Shown in pieces: positions 25,865 to 33,530 of a stretch of 64,000 bases of DNA. Each line of letters begins with the position of its first letter. The first letter of the stretch is position 1. The position numbers and the translations under genes are program-made. The DNA comes from Parvibaculum sp002684405 (GTDB taxonomy: Bacteria > Pseudomonadota > Alphaproteobacteria > Parvibaculales > Parvibaculaceae). Where the stretch lies: positions 124,001 to 188,000 of the forward strand of contig OZ223205.1 of the NCBI GenBank assembly GCA_965140395.1. The letters run 5' to 3'. The notes below the pieces were generated by a model. It was not told the DNA's origin. It saw nothing but the letters and a program-made list of their open reading frames with translations, and made no database searches.

Positions 25865-27664
25865 TTAAACCCGCACTTCGCCCGCGCAGATGCGGTCATA
25901 GAGCGGCTTGTCGAGCAGAACGAATTTGTTCGCCTTCGGATCGTTGAAATAGACCGGCTCGGGGATGGCGTCCGGGTCGAAGCCCTGCTTCACCAGATCC
26001 ACCTTGCGGTGCTTGAAGGTGCCGGTGACTTCCATTTCCTGCTGCAGGCGGATGAAGAGCGGCTGGGCATAATCCGGCAACTGCTTTTCCAGATGCGCGT
26101 GGAACTTGTCGAGGTCGATGCCGTCCGACGACACGATCGAGGCCATGCCTGCCTTGCCGTCCGCACCGGGCACGGCGACGCCATAGACATTGGCTTCCTG
26201 AATGCCGGGATAAACCGACATGGCTTCCGCGACTTCCGACGTCGCGACATTCTCGCCCTTCCAGCGGAAGGTGTCGCCGATGCGGTCGACGAAATAGAAA
26301 TAACCGAGCTTGTCCTGCTTCAGGAGATCGCCGGTGCGGAACCAGGCATCGCCCTTTTCGAACACGTCGCGCAGGATCTTCTTCTCGGTCTCTTCCTTCT
26401 TGGCATAGCCGTCGAAACGGCCCGTGGGACGCTCCGGATCGTCGATGATCTGGCCGAGCGCCTCGCCCGCTTCCATCGGCTCGGCGCGGACACAGAAACC
26501 GTCCGCCCCGCGCACGGGCTTTTCGTTCTCGATGTCGAACTTCACGATCTCGACATTGAACTTGCTCTTCGCCCAGCCCGGCACGCGGCCGATCGCGCCC
26601 ACCGTGCCGTCGAAATTCATCAGCGCCACATTGCCTTCCGTCGCGCCGTAGAATTCCAGAACGCGGGGAATGCGGAAGCGGGTCTGGAACTCCTCCCAGA
26701 TTTCCGGGCGCAGACCGTTACCCACGGCAAGACGCAGCTTGTGCTTGCGCTCGTTCTTGTTGGGCTCGGTGTTCAAGAGGTAGCGGCAGAGCTCGCCGAT
26801 ATACTGGAAGAGCGTCGCCTTGTACTGAACGCAATCGTCCCAGAAATGATGCGCGGAGAATTTGCGCTTCAGGATCACCGAACCGCCCACGGTGAGCGTG
26901 GTGCCCACCGCGCAGACGCCGCCCGCCGAATGATAGAGCGGCAGCACGACATACATGCGGTCCTTTTCGGTCGCATTCGCGCCCGCCGAGAAGGCGGCCA
27001 TCATGCCATTAAGGCGCTGATGGGGAATCCGCGCGGCCTTGGGAAGCCCCGTCGTGCCCGAGGTATAGATGAAGAGCGCGTTTTCCTCGGTCGTCAGCCC
27101 CGCGCGGAAATCGTCCGGCAGCGGGCCGTCGCTGAAATTGTCGAGCGCGGCGTCGAGGTCTTCGCTGCCCTGCACCTTGCCGCCCGTCGCCCAGACGGTC
27201 ATCGGCGTTTCCATGCAATCGGTGCAGGTGAAATAGCCTTCGGCAAGCTCATTACCGAGAATGAGATGGTTCGCGCCGGAAATCTTCAGGCAATGGGCGA
27301 GCGCATTGGAGGTGAGATTGGTGTTGATGAGCGCCGCCGTCGCACCGGCCTTGATGATGCCGAGCCAGGCCATGAGATATTCGGCCCGGTTTTCCATCAT
27401 CAGCGCCACGACATCGCCCTGCCCCAGCCCCTGCGCCTTCACCCAGCGGGCATAGCGGTTGGCCACGCCATTGTAGTCGCGATAGGTGAAAGTCCGATCG
27501 CCGCAATAGATGGCGATATTGTCCGGCTTTTCTTCTGCCAGCTTTTCCACGATGTCGGCGAAGGTGGTGGACTTGTCCTTGCCGAGATCGCCCATGCGCT
27601 TCAGCGTCCGGAGCGCCGCGCGCACGAAAATGATCTCATTGCGAATACGATTGAAAAGACCCAT
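25865..27664 (-). CDS. Long-chain acyl-CoA synthetase, FATP/very-long-chain type (FadD6-like)
   Basis: A protein of about 599 residues of the FATP branch of ANL enzymes. A3 is ENALFIYTSGTTGLPKAARI at about 200-219; FYGATEGN replaces the usual A5, WFRTGDLLKQDKLGYFYFVD is A7, and GTFKHRKVDLVKQGFDPD is the FATP-type A10 region. An N-terminal helix precedes the domain (RIRNEIIFVRAALRTLKRM). FATPs couple uptake and activation of long and very-long-chain fatty acids at the membrane. The ATG at 27664 has AGGGAA 6 nt upstream; ATGs at 27688 and 27706 are alternatives. The 3' end converges on the LLM monooxygenase gene. Confidence 0.87.
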   Translation of the reverse strand: MGLFNRIRNEIIFVRAALRTLKRMGDLGKDKSTTFADIVEKLAEEKPDNIAIYCGDRTFTYRDYNGVANRYARWVKAQGLGQGDVVALMMENRAEYLMAWLGIIKAGATAALINTNLTSNALAHCLKISGANHLILGNELAEGYFTCTDCMETPMTVWATGGKVQGSEDLDAALDNFSDGPLPDDFRAGLTTEENALFIYTSGTTGLPKAARIPHQRLNGMMAAFSAGANATEKDRMYVVLPLYHSAGGVCAVGTTLTVGGSVILKRKFSAHHFWDDCVQYKATLFQYIGELCRYLLNTEPNKNERKHKLRLAVGNGLRPEIWEEFQTRFRIPRVLEFYGATEGNVALMNFDGTVGAIGRVPGWAKSKFNVEIVKFDIENEKPVRGADGFCVRAEPMEAGEALGQIIDDPERPTGRFDGYAKKEETEKKILRDVFEKGDAWFRTGDLLKQDKLGYFYFVDRIGDTFRWKGENVATSEVAEAMSVYPGIQEANVYGVAVPGADGKAGMASIVSSDGIDLDKFHAHLEKQLPDYAQPLFIRLQQEMEVTGTFKHRKVDLVKQGFDPDAIPEPVYFNDPKANKFVLLDKPLYDRICAGEVRV

Positions 27665-27871
27665 TCCCTGTTCCCTATTTGCGGCCATCCCCCTCCGATG
27701 AACCACTTTCTTGGCGTTTGACGAATGTTATGCCTGCCTGCTGACAAGGACGTCAAGGAAGCCCGGGAAACGCTGGGGAAAGGACGGGTAAAATGAGAGT
27801 AGCTGACGAGGTAACCACCCGGAGTATGACTGGGCGGGGCTCATGGTCCGTGGGACGGATCAGTGCTCCTA

Positions 27872-28243
27872 TCAACGATCTCTTTGAACCTTCAAAACGA
27901 TCTTAAAACTATTATCGCAAGGCATACCTTTATGACGTCCTTTTGGAGAACCCTCATGCCCCTCACAGCTAATGATATGTTCTCCTTCAGACCAGAAGTT
28001 GACTATGCTTTGTAAATTGAGGCCACCCTGCTGGCAGCAAGGATTCACGCATTTCAAATGGCTTGGCACGTCAATTTTGGAATAACGAACAGTCCTCTGA
28101 CTTTCACTACTAGTATAATACCCCCATCTGTCCTGCGTGATAATTAAATCCAGCGACTTGATGCCCGGAAACGCCTCCCTCCTATCCGTCGTTGTTCCCA
28201 AAAAGGGGCGTCGGCTATTGACCAAGCGATTTCTCCAATTCAA
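27872..28243 (-). CDS. Cysteine-rich small protein of unknown function in an AT-rich islet
   Basis: An open frame of up to 123 residues from a TTG start at 28243; a later TTG at 28225 is possible and no ATG start exists. I do not recognise it. The C-terminal half has a possible zinc-binding arrangement: HLKCVNPCCQQGG, then IISCEGHEGSPKGRHKGMPC, giving Cys/Cys-Cys and Cys-His...His...Cys groups about 40 residues apart. That spacing of a CxxxCC knuckle and a C-GHEG-GR-KG-PC loop looks like a real domain. Base composition is clearly lower in GC than the flanks. Codon use is atypical, which suggests recent acquisition. Confidence 0.5.
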   Translation of the reverse strand: MNWRNRLVNSRRPFLGTTTDRREAFPGIKSLDLIITQDRWGYYTSSESQRTVRYSKIDVPSHLKCVNPCCQQGGLNLQSIVNFWSEGEHIISCEGHEGSPKGRHKGMPCDNSFKIVLKVQRDR

Positions 28244-28424
28244 CCAAAATAGAGTCAGCTTTTACATCACCAGAAGAGCCACTTTATACAGGCGCGCACG
28301 CGAATCGTACTTCTCAAGTAATATTGGCAAAGAAGGTCTGAGAAAGCGAATCTGGCGAATTGCGCCTCGCCTCTTCTATTCGCTGGCTACGGACCAAAAC
28401 AAATATCTTTGAGGGGAAAGGGAA

Positions 28425-29072
28425 ATGCACTGGGAACGTATGAGCGCTGGTTTCGTAGCCATAGCTTCGGCAGCATGGGTTGGCGGAGCCGATTGGCATA
28501 GTGGCATTCCATACGGGGCTTCAATTGCCTTGCTCGGTTCATTTCTAACCTGGCTCGGACTTGAAGTATTTAGTTCTCAAAATACAGAAACATCTGCCAA
28601 CACTCATAATAGCCGAGACGAAACAAAAATGCTGTCGCCTCATGATCACTCACTTGGCGTCAAGCTTCGTGATCTGTTTTCTTCAGAGACGAGAGCGTTT
28701 CTGAGAGATCACGATTTTGGGATTCCCTTTAGAGGAAAAGATGTTTCAGTCGTCGAGGAAATTGCCGACCGTTGGAAGGGAGTTGAGTACGAATTCGACA
28801 ATCAATCTTTGAAAGACATATCTAGTGCGCTCACCTCGAAATGCAGAGAGATGGCAGAGAAAATTGGGATGTACTCGGGCGTCGCCGCAAATTATCCCGA
28901 AAATACTTATTCAGTTCCCACAGACAGAGAACGCGGCAGTGATATTTTTGACGATCACACTCGCCGACATGTAGCCGAATTAAACACACTCGCGACTGAA
29001 CTTCTGCATACCTACGAGGATTTTGAGCGGCAATTTAGACAATTAGCTCCGGATGCTTTTGGTATCCAGTAG
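28425..29072 (+). CDS. Membrane-anchored protein of unknown function in an AT-rich islet
   Basis: A 215-residue protein, not recognised. Residues 8-50 hold one or two hydrophobic segments (FVAIASAAWVGGADW and IPYGASIALLGSFLTWLGLE), followed by a soluble region of about 165 residues that is charged and probably helical, with a C-terminal HTYEDFERQFRQL segment. It has a strong GAGGGGAAAGGG ribosome site just before the ATG. The DNA is markedly AT-richer than the surrounding genes, with codons such as AAA, AAT and TTT that neighbours avoid, so transfer is likely. It is divergent from the cysteine-rich small ORF; a shared control region would lie at about 28250-28420. Confidence 0.7.
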   Translation: MHWERMSAGFVAIASAAWVGGADWHSGIPYGASIALLGSFLTWLGLEVFSSQNTETSANTHNSRDETKMLSPHDHSLGVKLRDLFSSETRAFLRDHDFGIPFRGKDVSVVEEIADRWKGVEYEFDNQSLKDISSALTSKCREMAEKIGMYSGVAANYPENTYSVPTDRERGSDIFDDHTRRHVAELNTLATELLHTYEDFERQFRQLAPDAFGIQ

Positions 29073-29356
29073 CTAGTTCACACCCACCTCACCTCCGCCC
29101 GGGCGGCTGTGAGCCGCCTCGAGAGCGACCGGCGGCTCAAGATAGACCATCAGCTATAGAGAAAAATTTCCATCGACTGCCAGTTGGGCCCCCAGCTGAG
29201 AATGGCAAGTTTTCACTCACCATCTCCACCAGCGTGCCGTGCCCAGCCATATGGCGGCCTACTAAACAGGCCGCCAGAATGGGGTGCCACCCGCGAAGGA
29301 CGCCTCATCTCTCGGAACAGTTCATGGAACTGGCGCTTCGGCCACCCCCCTCCCGC
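29073..29356. other. Intergenic gap with two hairpins and no gene found
   Basis: About 280 bp between the AT-rich islet and the universal-stress gene. GGCGGCT-GTG-AGCCGCC at 29102-29118 and GGCGGCCT-actaaac-AGGCCGCC at 29253-29275 are perfect hairpins; neither has a T-run on the plus strand. GC returns to the background level within this stretch, so the islet's right boundary lies here. I see no promoter, RNA gene or mobile-element end that I can name. Confidence 0.5.
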
Positions 29357-30211
29357 CTAGCGGAACAGCAGGACCGGCACCTTGCAGGCGCGCAGCATCT
29401 CGCTGGTGGTGGAGCCGATGATCAGCGTGCGGATACGCGAATGGCCATAGGCGCCCATGACGACGAGCCCGATACCGGCCTCCTCCACCTCGCGCGCGAT
29501 GACAGCTTCCGCCTGGCCCTGAACCAGCTTCGCGCGAACCTCATAGCCCGCCCCGCGCAGCACCGCGCGGGCATCGTCCAGCCGCTTCGCGGCGTCGGAG
29601 TTTTCCGCCCCGACGGTGAGAAGATGGCATTCGAGCCCTGCGAAGATCGGGCTGCGCGCGACATAATCCACCGCCTTCATGGCGCTGGCGCCGCCATCAT
29701 AGGCGATCAGGAACCGCTCGATGGGCTTGAAGGCGCGCGAGGCCACGAAGACGGGCTTCACGCTGGAGCGCACGATCCGTTCGAGATTGGAGCCGAGATG
29801 CGGCTTGGCGAAATCCGCCGCCTCGCCGCGCTTGCCGACCATCACCATGTCGGCATCGGCCTCGCTCTCGGCAACCTCTTCCACGAGATCGCCGATACGC
29901 AACTGCGTGGTGACGCCTGTCACGCCGTCCTTCTCAAGAATGGCGGTCGCATCGTCCAGAATGGCCCGGCCCTGCTTCTGCGCGAGCTTGGACCGCGCCA
30001 CATCGAGTTCGGCGAGTTCTTCCAGCAGCGAGGTCCGGGCGCCCAGACCCACGGCCCCGCTGAGATCGGAGGGCGTCCCGAACGGCTCGCGCCGGCCGAG
30101 GACATGCAGAAGCTCGACCGAAGCGCCCGCCCGCGTCGCCGCCCATGCGGCGTGGTCGCACACGCTTTGCGAATAGATGGAGCCGTCAACCAGAGCGACG
30201 AACTTTGTCAA
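29357..30211 (-). CDS. Tandem universal stress protein (two UspA domains)
   Basis: A protein of about 284 residues with two consecutive Usp domains of about 140 residues. Each starts with a beta-strand and an Asp (KFVALVDGSIYSQS; FLIAYDGGASAMKAVDY). The second ends with the ATP-binding signature VVMGAYGHSRIRTLIIGSTT, the G-x2-G-x9-G-(S/T) loop; the first has the diverged VMVGKRGEAADFAKPHLGSN. I placed the start at the TTG at 30211 because GGGGGTAAG precedes it and the Usp domain begins directly; the frame to 30310 would add 33 residues unlike the family. It is 110 bp downstream of the second SulP gene on the same strand and is likely co-transcribed. Confidence 0.87.
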   Translation of the reverse strand: MTKFVALVDGSIYSQSVCDHAAWAATRAGASVELLHVLGRREPFGTPSDLSGAVGLGARTSLLEELAELDVARSKLAQKQGRAILDDATAILEKDGVTGVTTQLRIGDLVEEVAESEADADMVMVGKRGEAADFAKPHLGSNLERIVRSSVKPVFVASRAFKPIERFLIAYDGGASAMKAVDYVARSPIFAGLECHLLTVGAENSDAAKRLDDARAVLRGAGYEVRAKLVQGQAEAVIAREVEEAGIGLVVMGAYGHSRIRTLIIGSTTSEMLRACKVPVLLFR

Positions 30212-30320
30212 AACGCTTACCCCCAGATCCGATCTTGTGGAGCATAGCCGGACAAGCGGCGGATGCCCTGTTTCATTGGGTCGCGGCCCCGGCAAGCGGG
30301 CCCGCGACAAGCCGACTATG

Positions 30321-31805
30321 TCAGTGACCCATCAGCCTTTCCAGCGCGCCCGGCTGGTCGTGAACGGCGAGCTTATCGACAATCGTCTCGCTGGCCTCGT
30401 TGAGACCGATGATTTCGACCTCGGCCCCTTCGCGGCGGAATTTGAGCACGATCATGTCGAGCGCCGCGACGCTGGAAATATCCCAGATATGCGCATGGCT
30501 GACATCGATCACGACACGCTCCAGCACCTCCTTGAAATCGAAGGAGCCGGTGAACGCGTCGGAAGAGGCAAAGAAGATCTGCCCCTCGACCGTGTAGACC
30601 CGCTCGCGCCCATCCGCTGAAAGGGTGGAGGTGACACGGAAGATCTGCGCAATCTTCCAGGCAAAGAAAAGCCCGGACAGGAGCACGCCCACCAGCACGC
30701 CGATGGCAAGGTTATGCGTGCCGACCACGGTCACGACGGTCGCAAGCATCACCACCGACGACGACCTCGGATGGTCGCGCAGATTGCGGATCGAAGACCA
30801 GCTGAACGTGCCGATCGAGACCATGATCATGATGGCGACGAGCGCCGCCATGGGGATCTGCCTGACGTAATCGCCCAGGCCCACAATGAGGATCAGCAGG
30901 AAAACGCCGGCGCTGAAGGTGGAAAGCCGCCCGCGGCCGCCCGATTTCACATTGATCATGGACTGGCCGATCATCGCGCAGCCCGCCATGCCGCCGATGA
31001 AGCCGGTGCAGAAATTGGCGATGCCCTGGCCGATACATTCGCGGTTCTTGTCGCTCGGCGTATCGGTGAGGTCGTCGATGATGGAGGCCGTCATCAGCGA
31101 TTCCAGCAGCCCCACCGCCGCCACGCCCGCCGAATAGGGCAGGATGATGAGCAGCGTGTCGAGGGTCAGCGGGATCTGCGGCAGCAGGAAGACCGGCAAA
31201 GAGTCCGGCAGTTCGCCCATATCGCCGACCGTCCTGAGATCGAAGCCGAAATAGAGCGTCACCGCCGTCAGCACGATGATGCAGATGAGCGGCGACGGCA
31301 CCGCCTTCGTCAGGCGCGGAAAGAGATAGATGATGCCAAGACCCGCCGCGACCATGACATAGGTGAGCTGCGGCACGCCCATCAGTTCCGGCAATTGCGC
31401 CATGAAGATGAGAATGGCGAGCGCGTTGACGAAGCCCGTCATCACCGAGCGCGAGACGAAACGCATGAAATTGCCGAGCTTCAGATAGCCGGCCGCCACC
31501 TGCAGCACGCCGGCCAGCACCGTGGCGGCGAGGAGATATTGCAGCCCGTGCTCCTTGACCAGCGTCCCCATGAGAACGGCGGTGGCGGCGGTGGCCGCCG
31601 AAATCATACCGGGCCGCCCGCCCGTGAAGGCGAGGATGCAGGCAATGGAGAACGACGCGTAGAGACCGACCTTGGGGTCGACGCCCGCGATGATGGAAAA
31701 GGCGATGGCTTCCGGAATAAGCGCCAGGGCCACGACGAGCCCGGCCAGCAGATCCGCCCGGATATTGCCGAACCACTCATGACGATACGCAACTGAATTG
31801 AACAT
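30321..31805 (-). CDS. SulP-family anion transporter (BicA-like) with STAS domain
   Basis: A 494-residue transporter, shorter than the SulP at 3998-5704 and closer to the BicA/SulP form. It has 10-12 membrane segments beginning at DLLAGLVVALALIPEAIAFS and a central CIGQGIANFCTGFIGGMAGC loop, then a C-terminal STAS domain of about 100 residues with DVSHAHIWDISSVAALDMIV. Such proteins carry sulfate or bicarbonate with sodium. The neighbours are a universal stress gene downstream and a divergent TusA-like sulfurtransferase gene 250 bp away; the latter hints at sulfur rather than carbon, but this is only contextual. Confidence 0.9.
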   Translation of the reverse strand: MFNSVAYRHEWFGNIRADLLAGLVVALALIPEAIAFSIIAGVDPKVGLYASFSIACILAFTGGRPGMISAATAATAVLMGTLVKEHGLQYLLAATVLAGVLQVAAGYLKLGNFMRFVSRSVMTGFVNALAILIFMAQLPELMGVPQLTYVMVAAGLGIIYLFPRLTKAVPSPLICIIVLTAVTLYFGFDLRTVGDMGELPDSLPVFLLPQIPLTLDTLLIILPYSAGVAAVGLLESLMTASIIDDLTDTPSDKNRECIGQGIANFCTGFIGGMAGCAMIGQSMINVKSGGRGRLSTFSAGVFLLILIVGLGDYVRQIPMAALVAIMIMVSIGTFSWSSIRNLRDHPRSSSVVMLATVVTVVGTHNLAIGVLVGVLLSGLFFAWKIAQIFRVTSTLSADGRERVYTVEGQIFFASSDAFTGSFDFKEVLERVVIDVSHAHIWDISSVAALDMIVLKFRREGAEVEIIGLNEASETIVDKLAVHDQPGALERLMGH

Positions 31806-32053
31806 GGGTCTCCCGATTGAGGCATAGCGGGACGGATCGGATAAGCGGTCCGCTGCACGCGCCTGTCATTTCAATGGGGTTATCCGGCGGATCGGCGGCC
31901 GGAAGAGCCACCCGGCAAAATTCCGGGTCCGGGGTGAGGCGCCTTCTTATCGATATTCATGCTGCGGCGCAACATTGGCGGTGCCGATTTCGCTCATTTC
32001 CGCCGAAAAGCCAGTCATGCTATGTCCGGTTGCCGACGAAACGGGACACCGCT

Positions 32054-32341
32054 ATGGACGATCAGGGCGAAATCATACTCGACGTGATGGGGCAGCAATG
32101 CCCGCTCCCCGTGCTGCGCGCGAGAAAGCGCCTGCTGCGGCTCGATCCCGGCCGGCTGTTACGCGTCTTTGCGAGCGACCCCGTGGCGCGGATCGACATG
32201 CCGCATTTCTGCGCCGAGGCGGGCCATGACCTGCTGGAAATGCGCGACCGGGGAACCTGGCTCGAATTCCTGATCCGCCGGGGCGAGAATGTGCGCGAGC
32301 CGGATGCAGATATCCTGTCGAAGCCAGTGAGGGATTTGTAG
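32054..32341 (+). CDS. TusA-like sulfur carrier protein
   Basis: A 95-residue protein with the TusA/SirA/YedF fold. ILDVMGQQCPLPVLRARKRL holds the CPxP motif, whose Cys carries the persulfide, at about residue 17. The later RLLRVFASDPVARIDMPHFC region is standard. TusA-family proteins hand sulfur to tRNA thiolation, molybdenum cofactor or oxidation systems. A longer open frame begins at 31817, but the family domain starts at the ATG at 32054. It is divergent from a SulP anion transporter, a plausible sulfur-linked pairing. No TusBCD or TusE genes are near. Confidence 0.87.
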   Translation: MDDQGEIILDVMGQQCPLPVLRARKRLLRLDPGRLLRVFASDPVARIDMPHFCAEAGHDLLEMRDRGTWLEFLIRRGENVREPDADILSKPVRDL

Positions 32342-32354
32342 AAGTAATTTCATT

Positions 32355-32444
32355 CGTCATGGCCCGGCTTGTCCGGGCCATCCACGTCTCTAAGGCAAGG
32401 CGGATGAAAAAACGTGGATGCCCCGCATGAAGCGGGGCATGACG
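32355..32444. repeat. Three-hairpin intergenic element, copy 7 (reverse orientation)
   Basis: GGCCCGG-CTTG-TCCGGGCC, central ATCCACG stem, then GCCCCGC-ATGAA-GCGGGGC within CGTCATG/CATGACG arms. The central loop is the longest of the nine copies. It lies between convergent tusA-like and GNAT genes. Confidence 0.92.
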
Positions 32445-32471
32445 TGGAGGGACAGCAGACCGCCCAATCCC

Positions 32472-33059
32472 TCAGCCCGCGAACTCCCATGCAAGCAGCG
32501 CATAGAGATATTCGTCGCGCCATTCGCCCTGAATATAGCGCGAGGCGCGGAAGGCGCCTTCGCGGCGCATGCCGAGCCGCTCCAGCAGCCGGGCGGACGC
32601 GGTATTGCGCTGGTCGCATGTGGCGATGATGCGGTGGAGGCCGAGCGTCCCGAACCCCTCGTTCAGCATCGCCCAGGCCGCTTCGCCGGCATAGCCCTGC
32701 CCCCAATAGTCGGGATGCAGCACATAGCCGAGCTCGCCCGTCCGCTCCTCCCATTCATGAAGCCTGAGCCCTGCGCCACCGATAAGCGCCGCGCTTTCCC
32801 TGAGCGTGACCGCCAGTTCCCAGCAGCGGCGCGGCCGACGGCGCTGATCGGCCTTGAAGTCGCGCAAGGCCGCACGCGTCTGCGCCTTGCTGTTGGGGCC
32901 CCATACGAGATAGCGGGTCACGTCTTCGCGCGCGGACCACGCATGGACCGCATCGAAATCGCTCATGGCGAAATCGCGCAGGACAAGGCGCGGCGTCTCC
33001 AGCGGCTGGGCGATAGAGGGAGGGCCTTTCCTGCCACCTTTCAGCGACATGACGGCCAT
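32472..33059 (-). CDS. GNAT-family acetyltransferase (RimJ/RimL-like)
   Basis: A 195-residue N-acetyltransferase of the RimJ/RimL/Acetyltransf_3 type. It starts with the typical LETPRLVLRDFAMSDFDAVH, has LGYVLHPDYWGQGYAGEAAW as the acetyl-CoA pyrophosphate loop (Q/R-x-x-G-x-G/A), and ends with LHRIIATCDQRNTASARLLE followed by RLGMRREG. Members acetylate ribosomal protein N-termini, antibiotics or metabolites. The start lies two bases beyond the stop of the ArsC/Spx-like gene, so the two form an operon. The target is unknown. Confidence 0.87.
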   Translation of the reverse strand: MAVMSLKGGRKGPPSIAQPLETPRLVLRDFAMSDFDAVHAWSAREDVTRYLVWGPNSKAQTRAALRDFKADQRRRPRRCWELAVTLRESAALIGGAGLRLHEWEERTGELGYVLHPDYWGQGYAGEAAWAMLNEGFGTLGLHRIIATCDQRNTASARLLERLGMRREGAFRASRYIQGEWRDEYLYALLAWEFAG

Positions 33060-33061
33060 TT

Positions 33062-33415
33062 CTATTTGGTCGATTTTTCGAGAGCGGCCTTCTGTTCGTC
33101 GCGAAAGCCGACGATATAGCTTCCGCCGAGGTCGAAAACAGGACGCTTGATAAGCGCGGGATGGGCGGCCATCAGCGCAATGGCCTTCTTTTCGTTCACG
33201 CCTTCCTTCTCCGCATCGTCCAGCGCCCGCCAGGTCGTGCTGGCCTTGTTGAGCAGCTTTTCCCAGCCGACCGACGCGGCGAATTTCTCGATATCGGCCC
33301 TGGCGATGCCATCGGCGCGCAAATCATGGAACGCATGCTCCACCCCGCGCATTTCCAGCCATTTCAGCGCTTTGCGGCAAGTGTCGCAATTCTTCAGCCC
33401 ATATACCTTGATCAT
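33062..33415 (-). CDS. ArsC/Spx/YffB-family protein
   Basis: A 117-residue thioredoxin-fold protein of the arsenate-reductase-like family. It has YGLKNCDTCRKALKWLE with a C-x-x-C pair near residue 10, KLLNKASTTWRAL in the middle, and HPALIKRPVFDLGGSYIVGF with the conserved RP near residue 97. The KNCDTCRKA form matches the YffB subgroup, whose role is poorly defined; true ArsC proteins have a single catalytic Cys followed by S/T-R residues. The start at 33415 follows GAGGGGATAGAGGC; the longer frame to 33469 adds residues unlike the family. Two bases separate it from the GNAT gene, on the same strand. Confidence 0.85.
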   Translation of the reverse strand: MIKVYGLKNCDTCRKALKWLEMRGVEHAFHDLRADGIARADIEKFAASVGWEKLLNKASTTWRALDDAEKEGVNEKKAIALMAAHPALIKRPVFDLGGSYIVGFRDEQKAALEKSTK

Positions 33416-33530
33416 GCCTCTATCCCCTCTATCGCTGCCGGCTTTTGTATCATCTTCCACCGGCGCCAAGGAGCCCCTGTTTCAGACCGACGGCATCGGA
33501 TAGTATCCTGCCGATCCAGGGGGCCAGTAC

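Noticed and set aside
28137..28412. A plus-strand 91-codon frame starting GTG in the AT-rich islet
   Set aside because: It overlaps the opposite-strand cysteine-rich ORF and the possible remnant, has no ribosome site and a residue mix (Arg/Lys/Phe-rich) without domain features; kept as unsupported.
33062..33415. Arsenate resistance from the ArsC-like protein
   Set aside because: The motif is C-x-x-C with the YffB-type KNCDTCRKA, and no arsB, acr3 or arsR-like arsenic gene is adjacent, so arsenate reduction is not supported.
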